Part shown: one piece after another, positions 1 to 8,634 of the stretch
How the letters are laid out: the number at the start of each line of letters is the position of its first letter
Position numbering within the stretch: the first letter of the stretch is position 1
Assembly (NCBI GenBank): GCA_040830705.1
Contig: JBFOME010000016.1
Coordinates: 153,362 to 217,361 of the forward strand
Length of the DNA: 64,000 nucleotides
Origin: Ruegeria_C sp040830705
GTDB lineage: Bacteria; Pseudomonadota; Alphaproteobacteria; Rhodobacterales; Rhodobacteraceae
Direction of reading: 5' to 3'
Translations under genes and position numbers: made by a program
Notes under the pieces: generated by a model
The model's database searches: none
What the model saw: only the letters and a program-made list of their open reading frames with translations
What the model was told of the DNA's origin: nothing

Positions 1-1370
1 GCGAAGATCAGCGCCAACAGACGTCCGTCGACAAATGAAAACGCCTCATCCGCATCGATGCAGCGCGTCACCAGCACAACGGCCACGGCCATGATCGACA
101 GCGGCAGAATCGGCGCCAGCCCGAATGCTGCAAGCAGCACGAGCCCGACCATCGTGGCGATGGCAACGGGTGCGTGACCGCGCCGATAGGCCCGTGCTGA
201 AGGGTGCGAGACATCGACCATATCCATGTCCGACGCCAGCCGCTGGATATCCTCCGGCGCGCCTTCAAGCAGCAGCGTATCGCCCACCCGCACCACCAGA
301 TCATCCAGCTGCCGACCGATATTCTGGTTCCGGCGGTGTACCGCCAGGACATAGACACCATAGCGCCGCCGCAGGCGCAGCATGCCCAGCGAACGCCCGA
401 CCATACGGCAGCCCGGCGTGATCAGTACCTCGACCGTCGAGGTCTCGACCGCCGAGACCTGATCCACGCGCTTGAGTTCCCGGTTGCTCTGCAGGCTCAG
501 CAATTCGGTCATCTGGGTACGCAGCACCACCCGATCGCCCACCTGTAATTCGACACCCTTGAGATTGCGGCGCAGCGAGGCATCGCCCCGCACCACGTCA
601 ATCAGGCGGACACCTTGCCGCTTGAACAATTGCACGCCAGTCACTTCGCGGCCGATCAGGTTGCTGTCGGGGGGGATCACCGCCTCGGTGAAGAACTTCA
701 TCTTCGACTTGTCGCTCAGCAGCGTCGCCATGCTGTCGCGATCAGGCAGGAGCCTCGGCGCAATGAAGCGCAGGTAGATCATGCCGTAGATGACCAGGAT
801 GATGCCCAGCGGCGTAACCTCGAAAATCGTGAACGGGGCCTGTCCTTGCGCGCGTGCCACACCATCGACCAGCAGGTTGGTCGAGGTGCCGATCAATGTC
901 AGCGTGCCGCCCAGAATGGCAGCATAGCTGAGCGGGATCAGCAATTTCGACGCAGCAACCCCAAGCGTGCGCGCGATCTGCACAAAGACCGGGATCATGA
1001 CCACGACGACGGGCGTGTTCGACACAAAGGCCGAGGCAACAACGACAAACGCCATCAGCAGCCCAATGGCGAAACGTGGATTGACCTTGGCCTGGCGCTG
1101 CGCGGTAGAGGTGAACGCATCCAGCGCCCCAGTGCGCACCAGCGCCCCCATGATGATGAACATGGCCGCGATGGTCCAAGGCGCGGGGTTGGCCAGCACT
1201 GGCAGCGCCGCCTGATACGGCAGGATACCTGTCACCAGCATCAAAGCGACCCCGCTGATCGCCACCACCTCGGTTGGGAAGGTTTCGCGCAGGAACATCA
1301 CGAACATCCCCGCGACGATCAAAAGCGCCAGAAGTGCACTGGCGGTATCGGAAAGCTGGAGAAGCTGCAT
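1..1370 (-). CDS. SLC13-type permease with two RCK_C domains, partial
   Basis: Probable inner-membrane sodium-coupled anion symporter of the SLC13/DASS-ArsB fold. The N-terminus is visible (starts MQLLQLSDTASALLAL) and the frame stays open to the left edge, giving about 456 residues without the C-terminus. Hydrophobic helices fill residues 5-200. They include a conserved ASAFVSNTPVVVVMIPV helix (about 105-121) and an ILGGTLTLIGTSTNLLVDG segment, the Asn/Thr-rich ion-binding signature of this fold. Two TrkA-C/RCK_C regulatory domains follow in the loop (about 215-400), and a second membrane half begins before the edge. The substrate, whether sulfate, dicarboxylate or another anion, cannot be told from sequence. 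ATG at 1370 is used because the frame begins directly with a membrane helix. Confidence 0.85.
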   Translation of the reverse strand, partial: MQLLQLSDTASALLALLIVAGMFVMFLRETFPTEVVAISGVALMLVTGILPYQAALPVLANPAPWTIAAMFIIMGALVRTGALDAFTSTAQRQAKVNPRFAIGLLMAFVVVASAFVSNTPVVVVMIPVFVQIARTLGVAASKLLIPLSYAAILGGTLTLIGTSTNLLVDGVARAQGQAPFTIFEVTPLGIILVIYGMIYLRFIAPRLLPDRDSMATLLSDKSKMKFFTEAVIPPDSNLIGREVTGVQLFKRQGVRLIDVVRGDASLRRNLKGVELQVGDRVVLRTQMTELLSLQSNRELKRVDQVSAVETSTVEVLITPGCRMVGRSLGMLRLRRRYGVYVLAVHRRNQNIGRQLDDLVVRVGDTLLLEGAPEDIQRLASDMDMVDVSHPSARAYRRGHAPVAIATMVGLVLLAAFGLAPILPLSIMAVAVVLVTRCIDADEAFSFVDGRLLALIF

Positions 1371-1722
1371 GGAGTCAGATCGTTGCCCGTAGCCCGGCCC
1401 GAAGATGTGCCGAGAGGCAGTTTCCCGCATTGTGCAGGCCGGGGCAAGCCCGACCTGCACGTTCCGCCGTGAGTGATAGCAGACCGAGGGCCGGACAGCG
1501 CAGTTTTCGTGCTTCTGTCCGGCCCGGTGAGCTTGACCCCTTCTACAAGCTCACCATTCCCGGTCTTGTCAGTGATATGGGATTCGCCGACACATCCGCA
1601 CCGGCGGTTTCGGTCAGAATATTCGGGTTTCCGGCCAGTATCGTCATGAACCGCGCGGCGCAGGCATTGCCATCACGACCTGCCGCACCGATCATTGGCC
1701 GCGGGCCCGGTTCGGAGGGGAC
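1371..1722. other. Intergenic region with a strong inverted repeat
   Basis: This 352-base stretch separates two divergent genes. I see no convincing gene. It contains a perfect 11-bp inverted repeat, GGGCCGGACAG at 1488-1498 and CTGTCCGGCCC at 1515-1525, with a 16-base loop. No T-run follows on either strand, so it reads more like a regulatory or recognition structure than a terminator. Promoters for both neighbours should lie here, but I could not place them confidently. Confidence 0.5.
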
Positions 1723-2661
1723 ATGCAACACCATTCCGTGGAAGCATTTGCAACTGAAATGCTGGAACATCTTGGCGAAACGATGCGCCATACCGGGTTT
1801 CTGGCCCAGGGCGCAACCAGCCGGGTCTGGGAAATCTGGTCTGACCAACGCGCCTTTGCGCTGCGCGTCACGGACACGCCGGACCGTACTCTGAGCGGCC
1901 CCATCGACCGGTTCCTGCGCAAGTCGGTCAGCGATCGCGGCGGGCGCGTGGCCTGTCCCTTTCTGTCCTCCGACGAGTGTGGCACGCTCTGGCAGGGCAG
2001 ACCCTGGACCCTTGAACCGCTACTGGTCGGCACCCATCCCGCGCGTGGCGCGCTGCCCGAACCGGCCTGCCGCGCATTGGGTAAGACATTGGCGGCGCTG
2101 CATCAGGTTCCAGTGCGCGGTTTTGGGCGACCGACGCGTCTGGACCGGGATTGCATCCTCGGGTCAACCTCCGATCCCGTTGCTGGCGTGCTGCAGCGCT
2201 TTGAAGATCCTCTGCCCGATCACTGTGCCGGGGACCTCAGCCATCCCGCGTTTGCTGCGGCGCCAGAGATCGAGCCCGCCACACGGGCATTACTGGACGC
2301 GGTTTCCACGCAGATCGCAGAACAGCCGCCAGCGTTGTGCCATTCGGACCTGCACGAGCGGCAGTTGATATGTGATAGTGATCAGCTTGTTGGTCTGCTC
2401 GATTTCGGCGACGCCACGCTGCTCGATCCCCATTGGGATCTGGGATCGGTCCGGTATTTTCACGGCGTGCAGAATTTCCAGAAGGTATTCGACGGCTATC
2501 GCGCCCAGTCATCGAACCATCAATGTGACGCCGATCTCGCCGAAGCCTTCTCGGTCGCCATCGCGCTGCACCATGCGGCGCGCTCGCGACACCCCTGCAA
2601 GAGTCATAGGCTGGCCAGTGCCATCACCCATATCCGGCAGGTTATCGCAGCGAAAGCCTAG
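1723..2661 (+). CDS. Aminoglycoside phosphotransferase (APH) family kinase
   Basis: Protein-kinase-like small-molecule phosphotransferase of 312 residues, cytosolic. The catalytic segment is clear: ALCHSDLHERQLICDSDQ (about residues 205-222) carries the Brenner motif HxDxxxxN in variant form, with Gln at the Asn position. It is followed by LLDFGDATLLDP, whose Asp binds the magnesium-ATP. The N-terminal lobe has a nucleotide-binding strand GFLAQGATSRVWEI. This family includes drug kinases but also choline, homoserine and sugar kinases, so an antibiotic-resistance role should not be assumed. The gene stands alone and ends four bases before the stop of the convergent YmdB gene. The substrate is unknown. 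Confidence 0.75.
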   Translation: MQHHSVEAFATEMLEHLGETMRHTGFLAQGATSRVWEIWSDQRAFALRVTDTPDRTLSGPIDRFLRKSVSDRGGRVACPFLSSDECGTLWQGRPWTLEPLLVGTHPARGALPEPACRALGKTLAALHQVPVRGFGRPTRLDRDCILGSTSDPVAGVLQRFEDPLPDHCAGDLSHPAFAAAPEIEPATRALLDAVSTQIAEQPPALCHSDLHERQLICDSDQLVGLLDFGDATLLDPHWDLGSVRYFHGVQNFQKVFDGYRAQSSNHQCDADLAEAFSVAIALHHAARSRHPCKSHRLASAITHIRQVIAAKA

Positions 2662-2665
2662 CGGG

Positions 2666-3478
2666 TCAGGGCTCAGCCTGTTCCAGGCGACCGCCGATAC
2701 GGATCATGCGGATCTTTTGCGCCACGCCACTGCGATCATCGGTTTCCACGTAGACGCCCGAGAGCGTGGCCTCTCCGGTTGCGGGGGTAAAGCGCGCCTT
2801 GGGCATGCCGGTCAGGAAACGGCGCATCGGCTCGGTTTTTTCCATGCCGATCACGGAATCATAATCGCCGCACATACCCGCATCGCTCAGATATCCGGTG
2901 CCACCGGGCAACAGCTGCGCATCAGCGGTCGGGATATGGGTATGGGTGCCGACCACCAGGCTCGCCCGCCCGTCGCAGAAATGCCCCATCGCCATCTTTT
3001 CCGAGGTCGCCTCGCAATGCATGTCCACGATCACCGCCTGCGCCAGCCCGCCACGCGGATGCGACTTGAGCACCGGTTCGATGGCTGAAAACGGATCGTC
3101 AAAGGGACGTTTCATAAAGACCTGCCCCAGCACCTGCGCCACCAGAACCTTGCGCCCGCCCGGCGCATCAAACAGGCGATGGCCTTTGCCCGGTGCCGCC
3201 TTGGAGTAGTTCAGTGGCCGGATGACGCGGGGCTCTTTCTCGATGAACTGCAACATATCCTTCTGATCGAAGGCATGGTCGCCAAGCGTCACGCAATCAG
3301 CGCCGGCCTCCAGCAGCAACTTGGCGTGATCGCCGGTCAGCCCCATGCCGTTCGAGGCGTTTTCGCCGTTGACCACGACGAAATCCAGCTTCCACGCGTC
3401 GCGCAGTTGCGCTAGATGCGCCTGCACCGCTGCACGGCCCGCGCGGCCCATCACGTCGCCAAGGAAAAGTATCTTCAT
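2666..3478 (-). CDS. YmdB-family metallophosphoesterase
   Basis: A 270-residue calcineurin-like phosphoesterase of the YmdB/TIGR00282 family, whose Bacillus member hydrolyses cyclic nucleotides and phosphodiesters in the cytosol. The start MKILFLGDVMGRAGR carries the first metal-binding Asp. The signature VVNGENASNGMGLTGDHAKLL, the metal-binding D-H pair in CVTLGDHAFD and the C-terminal histidines in VVGTHTHIPTADAQ all follow in order. ATG at 3478 is chosen because the family begins exactly at MKILFLGD; a longer frame upstream would add 53 unrelated residues. It is monocistronic and convergent with the APH kinase. Confidence 0.9.
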   Translation of the reverse strand: MKILFLGDVMGRAGRAAVQAHLAQLRDAWKLDFVVVNGENASNGMGLTGDHAKLLLEAGADCVTLGDHAFDQKDMLQFIEKEPRVIRPLNYSKAAPGKGHRLFDAPGGRKVLVAQVLGQVFMKRPFDDPFSAIEPVLKSHPRGGLAQAVIVDMHCEATSEKMAMGHFCDGRASLVVGTHTHIPTADAQLLPGGTGYLSDAGMCGDYDSVIGMEKTEPMRRFLTGMPKARFTPATGEATLSGVYVETDDRSGVAQKIRMIRIGGRLEQAEP

Positions 3479-3559
3479 GGGATTGGTCCTAAGTGTGGCG
3501 CATCCAGAGCGCAAGCGCTTAAGGTGGGGAGGCATCCTGCAACCCACCGGAGTTCCCGC

Positions 3560-3787
3560 ATGTCCCGCTTCCTGCTGATCCCCCTTGGCCTGACCACGCT
3601 CGCCGCCTGCGATCCGCCCCCTCAGACAAAGCCGCAACTGGCCAACCCGGCGGCCACCTATTGCATCGACAGCGGTGCAAAATACGAAATCCGCGATGGC
3701 GAGGCCGGGCAGGTCGGGATCTGCACGCTGCCCGATGGCACCGAGTTCGACGCCTGGGAGTATTTCCGCGAGAACAATGCCGGCTGA
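3560..3787 (+). CDS. Small DUF333-like lipoprotein
   Basis: A 75-residue predicted outer-membrane or periplasmic lipoprotein. The first residues MSRFLLIPLGLTTLAAC form a lipoprotein signal with lipobox LAAC (Cys17). The mature part, ANPAATYCIDSGAKYEIRD followed by GQVGICTLPDGTEFDAWEYF, matches the DUF333 pattern, with two further cysteines that could pair. DUF333 proteins are sometimes labelled putative hemolysins, but a toxic role is not established. ATG at 3560 is the only start that gives a proper signal peptide. The gene is divergent from YmdB with about 80 bases between starts and runs tail-to-tail into the folate gene. Confidence 0.75.
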   Translation: MSRFLLIPLGLTTLAACDPPPQTKPQLANPAATYCIDSGAKYEIRDGEAGQVGICTLPDGTEFDAWEYFRENNAG

Positions 3788-3792
3788 TCTCG

Positions 3793-4353
3793 TCAGCGAA
3801 AATTCAGCACCCGGCTTTCGGTGACCAGCATATCGAGCGGCTGATCGGTTGGCTCCAGTGGCAGGTCCTCGGCCTCTTGCGCATCGAAGGCAAAGCCGAT
3901 GGCCAGTGTGGCGCGTTTGGCGCGCAGCCCCTCCAGCGTGCGGTCATAAAAGCCGCCACCATAGCCCAGCCGCCCGCCTTTTGCATCGAAGGCAACCAGC
4001 GGTACGATCAGGATCTCGGGGTCGAAATAGTCATCCACCAAGGGCACCTTGGCCCCGAATGGCCCATCGCGCAGGGGGCCATCGGGCACCCAGCGCGAGA
4101 ATTTCAGCGCTTGCCCGGCCGCCTGGATGACTGGAACGCCAACAGAACCGTATGCGGCGGCCTCGGCCATAGCGGGCAACGGGTCGATTTCGGTCCGGAT
4201 CGGCATGAAACCTGAGAGCGGCACGCCGCGATAACCTGCCAGAACCTCGGACAAGCGCCCCGCCGAGCCAGGTGGGCGGGCATCAAACGCCGCTTTGCGA
4301 CGGGCAAAACCAGCCTTGCGCGCTGCGGCCTTGCGTTCGTTCAAATCGCTCAT
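3793..4353 (-). CDS. 5-formyltetrahydrofolate cyclo-ligase
   Basis: Converts 5-formyl-THF to 5,10-methenyl-THF using ATP, returning a storage folate to the one-carbon pool. It has 186 residues, normal for the family. The N-terminus is rich in Lys/Arg (ERKAAARKAGFARRKAAF). The conserved core LIVPLVAFDAKGGRLGYGGG then FYDRTLEGLR (about 116-145) is the family signature for ATP and folate binding. ATG at 4353 overlaps the mgtE stop by four bases (ATGA), so the two genes are likely co-transcribed and translationally coupled although their functions are unrelated. Ends only a few bases from the converging lipoprotein gene. Confidence 0.9.
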   Translation of the reverse strand: MSDLNERKAAARKAGFARRKAAFDARPPGSAGRLSEVLAGYRGVPLSGFMPIRTEIDPLPAMAEAAAYGSVGVPVIQAAGQALKFSRWVPDGPLRDGPFGAKVPLVDDYFDPEILIVPLVAFDAKGGRLGYGGGFYDRTLEGLRAKRATLAIGFAFDAQEAEDLPLEPTDQPLDMLVTESRVLNFR

Positions 4354-5744
4354 AACAAAACCACCGATGCCAGACCGAGGAAGGTGAAGAACCCCATCAC
4401 ATCGGTTGTTGTTGTCACGAAGGTGCCCGAGGCCAGGGCCGGATCGACACCCAACCGGTCCAGCAGAACCGGCGCCGCCGTTCCCGCAAGCCCGGCCACC
4501 ACCATGTTGATTATCAGCGCAGAGCCGATCACCAGACCCAGCATCGGCGAGGCGAACCACATCATCCCGACCACACCCAATACAATGGCAAAGCACATAC
4601 CGTTCAACATGCCCACGGTCACCTCGCGCCGGATCACCCGCCAGACGTTGGACCCGGTCAGGTCCTTCGTGGCCAGCGCCCGCACCGCGACGGTCAGCGA
4701 CTGGGTTCCGGCATTGCCACCCATCGAGGCCACAATGGGCATCAGGATGGCCAGCGCCACCAGCTCGGCGATGGTTTCCTCGAATTGCGAAATCACCAGC
4801 GAGGCGCAGATCGCGGCGCACATGTTCACCGCGAGCCAGGGCAGACGACGGCGGCTGGTCGCGGCAACACTATCGGACAGCGAGCTTTCGTCGCTGACCC
4901 CGGCGAGGCGCAGGATGTCCTCTTCGTGCTCTTCGTCCAGAACAACCATCGCATCATCGATGGTGATCACACCCACCAATCTGCCATCCGCATCCACCAC
5001 CGGAGCAGAGATCAGGTGATACTGGTTGAAGGCATAAGCCACGTCCTCTTCATCTTGATCGACGGGGATGGTTTGAAACTCTTCCTCGGCAATGTCGGAT
5101 AGCAACACGTCGCGTTTCGCGCCCATAAGCGTGCCCAGCGCTACGTTTCCGATGGGCCGCATCCGTGGATCAACCAGAATCACGTGATAGAACTGCTCGG
5201 GCAGATCATCGGTGCCGCGCATGTAGTCGATGGCATGACCAACGGTCCAATGCTCTGGTGCCATCACCACCTCGCGCTGCATCAGCCGCCCGGCGGAGTT
5301 CTCAGGGTAGTTCAGTGCCTGTTCGACCGCGACCCGGTCTGCATCTTCGAGCGCGTCGAGGATCTGCTCTTGCTGTGGTTCTTCCAGATCTTCGACCAGA
5401 TCGACAACATCGTCGCTTTCCAGATCGCGGACCGCTTCGGCCAGAACATGCGGATGCAGGACATTGATGACCTCTTCGCGAACTGACTCGTCCAGCTCTG
5501 ACAGGATGTCGCCATCGAAATCCTTGTCGTAGAGGCGGATCAGGCGGGCGCGATCATGGGCATTGATCTGTTCCAGAAGGTCGGCGATGTCCGCCGCGTG
5601 GAGCGGCTCCATAAGCTCGATCAGCTTGTCACGGTCCTGCACGTCCACCGCATAGAGGATCGCAGTGACCAGCTTGCGGTCCAACTCATAGGACTCGTCA
5701 TCGCGCTGCCAGTCGGATTCGGTTGAAATGTCGTCCGTGGTCAT
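4350..5744 (-). CDS. mgtE: Magnesium channel/transporter MgtE
   Basis: A 464-residue MgtE: a cytoplasmic MgtE_N helical domain (about 30-140) with the repeated HAADIADLLEQ-type pattern, a CBS pair (about 145-280, containing GVITIDDAMVVLDEE) and five C-terminal membrane helices (about 295-464). The pore region includes the signature PIVASMGGNAGTQS. The CBS/N domain senses cytosolic Mg2+ and closes the channel. ATG at 5744 is preferred over one nine codons upstream because AGAGGG lies just before it. No M-box-like leader is apparent in the 133 bases upstream. It is the first gene of a two-gene operon with the folate cyclo-ligase. Confidence 0.95.
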   Translation of the reverse strand: MTTDDISTESDWQRDDESYELDRKLVTAILYAVDVQDRDKLIELMEPLHAADIADLLEQINAHDRARLIRLYDKDFDGDILSELDESVREEVINVLHPHVLAEAVRDLESDDVVDLVEDLEEPQQEQILDALEDADRVAVEQALNYPENSAGRLMQREVVMAPEHWTVGHAIDYMRGTDDLPEQFYHVILVDPRMRPIGNVALGTLMGAKRDVLLSDIAEEEFQTIPVDQDEEDVAYAFNQYHLISAPVVDADGRLVGVITIDDAMVVLDEEHEEDILRLAGVSDESSLSDSVAATSRRRLPWLAVNMCAAICASLVISQFEETIAELVALAILMPIVASMGGNAGTQSLTVAVRALATKDLTGSNVWRVIRREVTVGMLNGMCFAIVLGVVGMMWFASPMLGLVIGSALIINMVVAGLAGTAAPVLLDRLGVDPALASGTFVTTTTDVMGFFTFLGLASVVLL

Positions 5745-5877
5745 GCGCTGCCCTCTTTTGATTGCCGGCAAAATAGAAGAAGCATCTATGGGAAAACAAT
5801 GAGAATGGCGCGATTTACCGAAAATTCACGCGGGCTTATTCTCTGTCAGGCAAGCAAGCCGCGAAGTGAGGAAGAAA

Positions 5878-7176
5878 ATGACGCAGGAAACCATCCTGAA
5901 AGGGCAGGTATTGTCCTTTACCGGATCTCCGTTCGACGGGAACCCCGAAGAGGCGGTCGACCTGCATGAGGCGGTGGCGCTGAGCGATGGCAAGGTCGCG
6001 GCCCTTGGCGCGGCAGATCGCCTTCTAGAGGCCCATCCGCAAGCCAGCGTCATCGATCATGGCGACAAGCTGATCCTGGCAGGATTCGTTGATGCCCATG
6101 TGCACTACCCTCAGACCGCGATGATCGCCAGTTGGGGCAAGCGGTTGATCGACTGGCTAAACACTTACACTTTCCCCGAAGAGATGAAGTTCGGCGCGCC
6201 CGACTACGCGATGGAGATCGCGACGCGCTATCTTGATCTGACCACCGCGCATGGTACCACCACCATGTGCAGCTTCTGCACCATCCATCCCGAAAGCGTC
6301 GATGCCTTCTTCATCGCGGCCAAGGCGCGTGGGCAGCGGGTTATAGCGGGCAAGACCTGCATGGACCGCAATGCGCCCGAGGGGTTACGCGACACACCGC
6401 AGATCGCCTATGACCAGTCCAAGGCGTTGTTGGAGAAGTGGCACGGCGTTGACCGGATTTCCTATGCGATCACACCGCGCTTTTCGCCCACTTCGACGCC
6501 CGAACAGCTTGAGGCAATGGGCGCGCTCTGGGCCGAACACCCCGATTGTCTGATGCAAACTCATCTGAGCGAGCAGACCGACGAGATCGAATGGGTCCGG
6601 TCGCTGTTTCCCGAGGCGCGTGACTATCTCGATACTTACGAGGCGCATGGGCTGCTGGGCGCGCGCGGGCTTTATGGGCATGTCATCCATCTGGAACCGC
6701 GTGAACGGGATCGGCTGCGCGAACATGGTGCGGCGCTGATCCATTGTCCAACCTCGAACACCTTCATAGGCTCAGGCCTGTTCGACACGGCCGGGCTGAT
6801 GGCGGAGGGTCAGCGCGTCGGGTTGGCCACCGACACTGGCGGCGGGTCGAGCTTTTCGATGCTGCACACAATGGCCGCGGCCTATGAGGTCGCACAGTTG
6901 CGCGGCGCCGCCCTGCACCCGGCGCAGCTGCTCTGGCTGGCAACGGTGGGTTCGGCCCGCAGCCTGCGGATGGACGACCGGATCGGCAATATCGAACCGG
7001 GGATGGAGGCAGACCTGATCGTGCTCGACCTAGCCTCCACCCCCGCCATCGCTCAACGCCATGCCGAGGCGGACCACCTGTGGGAGGCGGTGTTCCCGAC
7101 AATCATGATGGGCGATGACCGGGCCATCGCCGAGGTCTGGATCGGCGGCCGCAAGGCCACGCATCAGATTGCGTGA
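5878..7176 (+). CDS. guaD: Guanine deaminase
   Basis: Hydrolyses guanine to xanthine and ammonia (purine catabolism), cytosolic, 432 residues. It is an amidohydrolase TIM barrel. The metal motif is GFVDAHVHYPQTAMIASWG, where HVHxPQ is diagnostic of guanine deaminases. Next come MCSFCTIHPESVDAFF, the metal His in MQTHLSEQTDEI, VIHLEP, and the catalytic Asp in LATDTGGGSSFSML. ATG at 5878 follows a good GAGGAAG ribosome site; a GTG four codons upstream lacks one. It converges with a second purine deaminase with an 8-base gap, and is divergent from mgtE. Confidence 0.95.
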   Translation: MTQETILKGQVLSFTGSPFDGNPEEAVDLHEAVALSDGKVAALGAADRLLEAHPQASVIDHGDKLILAGFVDAHVHYPQTAMIASWGKRLIDWLNTYTFPEEMKFGAPDYAMEIATRYLDLTTAHGTTTMCSFCTIHPESVDAFFIAAKARGQRVIAGKTCMDRNAPEGLRDTPQIAYDQSKALLEKWHGVDRISYAITPRFSPTSTPEQLEAMGALWAEHPDCLMQTHLSEQTDEIEWVRSLFPEARDYLDTYEAHGLLGARGLYGHVIHLEPRERDRLREHGAALIHCPTSNTFIGSGLFDTAGLMAEGQRVGLATDTGGGSSFSMLHTMAAAYEVAQLRGAALHPAQLLWLATVGSARSLRMDDRIGNIEPGMEADLIVLDLASTPAIAQRHAEADHLWEAVFPTIMMGDDRAIAEVWIGGRKATHQIA

Positions 7177-7184
7177 GCGGGCAG

Positions 7185-8531
7185 TCACCCCGGCAATCGC
7201 GCCCGCAAGCTCTGCGCCAATTGGTTCTGGCGCTCGATCACCCGAGGCAGGTCGAGCGTCACCACCTGCCCGTCGCGCACAATCTGGTGCCCCTCGACAA
7301 ACAAGTGTTTGACACGTGTAGGACCGGCCAGCAGCAATGCGGCCTTGTCCCAACTGCCCGCGCTTTCAACGCCAGACACATCCCATATCGCGATATCCGC
7401 CCGCTTGCCGATGGCCAACTGCCCGCAATCGGGCCGGTTTAGCACCTCAGCTCCGCCGCGCGTCGCGATCTCCAGCGCTTCGTAGGGGGACATCGCATCC
7501 GCGCCCCGCGCGACGCGCTGTAGCAGCATTGCCTGCCGCGCCTCAGCCATCAGATTGCCGGTATCATTGCTGGCCGACCCATCGACCCCCAAGCCCACGG
7601 GCACGCCCGCATCCCGCATTGCGCGCACCGGCGCGATGCCACTGCCCAGACGACAATTTGAACAAGGGCAATGGGCAACGCCGGTCTTCGATCCGGCAAA
7701 GAGCGCAATCTCTTTACCGTCCAGCTTCACGCAATGGGCATGCCACACGTCACTGCCGGTCCATCCCAGATCCTCGGCATACTGACCCGGACGACAACCA
7801 AAATTCTCCAGCGAGTAAGCGATATCCTCTTCGTTTTCTGCAAGATGGGTGTGCAACATCACCCCCTTGTCGCGCGCCAGCAGCGCCGCGTCGCGCATCA
7901 GGTCGCGGCTGACTGAAAAGGGAGAACACGGCGCCAGACCGACACGGCACATCGATCCCTCAGACGGATCGTGGGCATCATCAATCACGCGGATCGAGTC
8001 CTCTAGAATGGCGGCCTCCCGCTCGACCAGCGCGTCCGGTGGCAACCCGCCATCGCTTTCGCCAATGCTCATGGCGCCGCGCGTTGGATGGAAGCGCAGG
8101 CCGATATCAGCGGCGGCGGCGATTGTATCGTCAAGCCGGGAACCGTTTGGAAAGACATAGAGATGATCAGATGACAGCGTGCAGCCCGACAGCGCGAGTT
8201 CGGCCAAACCAACCTGCGCCGAAACATAAATCTCCTCGGGACCGAACGCCGCCCAGATCGGATAGAGCCTTCGCAGCCAGCCAAAGAGCAGCGCATCCTC
8301 CGCCCCGGGAACCGCGCGGGTCAGGGACTGATAAAGATGGTGGTGCGTGTTGATGAGCCCCGGCGTGACGACACAGCCCCGCGCCTCGACGATTTCACCA
8401 TCGCTATGCAGGCCTTCGCCGATATCGGCGATCACGCCATTGCGCACCAGCACATCCGCACCGCCCAGCACACGCCGGGCGTCGTCCATGGTCAAAAGGG
8501 TCTCTGCCCCGCGTATCAGAAATTCAGTCAT
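7185..8531 (-). CDS. Probable 8-oxoguanine deaminase (TRZ/ATZ amidohydrolase)
   Basis: A 448-residue amidohydrolase of the TRZ/ATZ subgroup. Motifs: TPGLINTHHHLYQSLTRAVPG (residues about 57-77; metal HxH), CTLSSDHLYVFPNG, MLHTHLAENEEDI, the metal His in VWHAHCVKLDG, and GLGVDGSASNDTGNLMAE with the catalytic Asp. These segments match the group in which the Pseudomonas Pa0142 enzyme deaminates 8-oxoguanine (and isocytosine) to uric acid; this specificity is inferred. Cytosolic. ATG at 8531 has GGAG seven bases upstream, whereas the GTG two codons earlier sits too close to it. Its position tail-to-tail with guaD supports purine catabolism. Another TRZ/ATZ substrate remains possible. Confidence 0.8.
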   Translation of the reverse strand: MTEFLIRGAETLLTMDDARRVLGGADVLVRNGVIADIGEGLHSDGEIVEARGCVVTPGLINTHHHLYQSLTRAVPGAEDALLFGWLRRLYPIWAAFGPEEIYVSAQVGLAELALSGCTLSSDHLYVFPNGSRLDDTIAAAADIGLRFHPTRGAMSIGESDGGLPPDALVEREAAILEDSIRVIDDAHDPSEGSMCRVGLAPCSPFSVSRDLMRDAALLARDKGVMLHTHLAENEEDIAYSLENFGCRPGQYAEDLGWTGSDVWHAHCVKLDGKEIALFAGSKTGVAHCPCSNCRLGSGIAPVRAMRDAGVPVGLGVDGSASNDTGNLMAEARQAMLLQRVARGADAMSPYEALEIATRGGAEVLNRPDCGQLAIGKRADIAIWDVSGVESAGSWDKAALLLAGPTRVKHLFVEGHQIVRDGQVVTLDLPRVIERQNQLAQSLRARLPG

Positions 8532-8634
8532 ATCCACACTCCGCTCGCGCCCGTTTCGTGAGAGTGTGAGAGGCCAGCGGAAAACGGGTCAAGAACCGGC
8601 CTTGTATCAACCTAGCGATCCGGCGCCGGGCCGG

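Noticed and set aside
742..1472. Long opposite-strand frames rich in Arg, His and Gln
   Set aside because: They overlap the SLC13 permease, whose helices and RCK domains are convincing; the frames have no recognisable domain.
1723..2661. Antibiotic-resistance label for the APH kinase
   Set aside because: Only the general APH fold is seen; many members phosphorylate metabolites and no resistance context exists.
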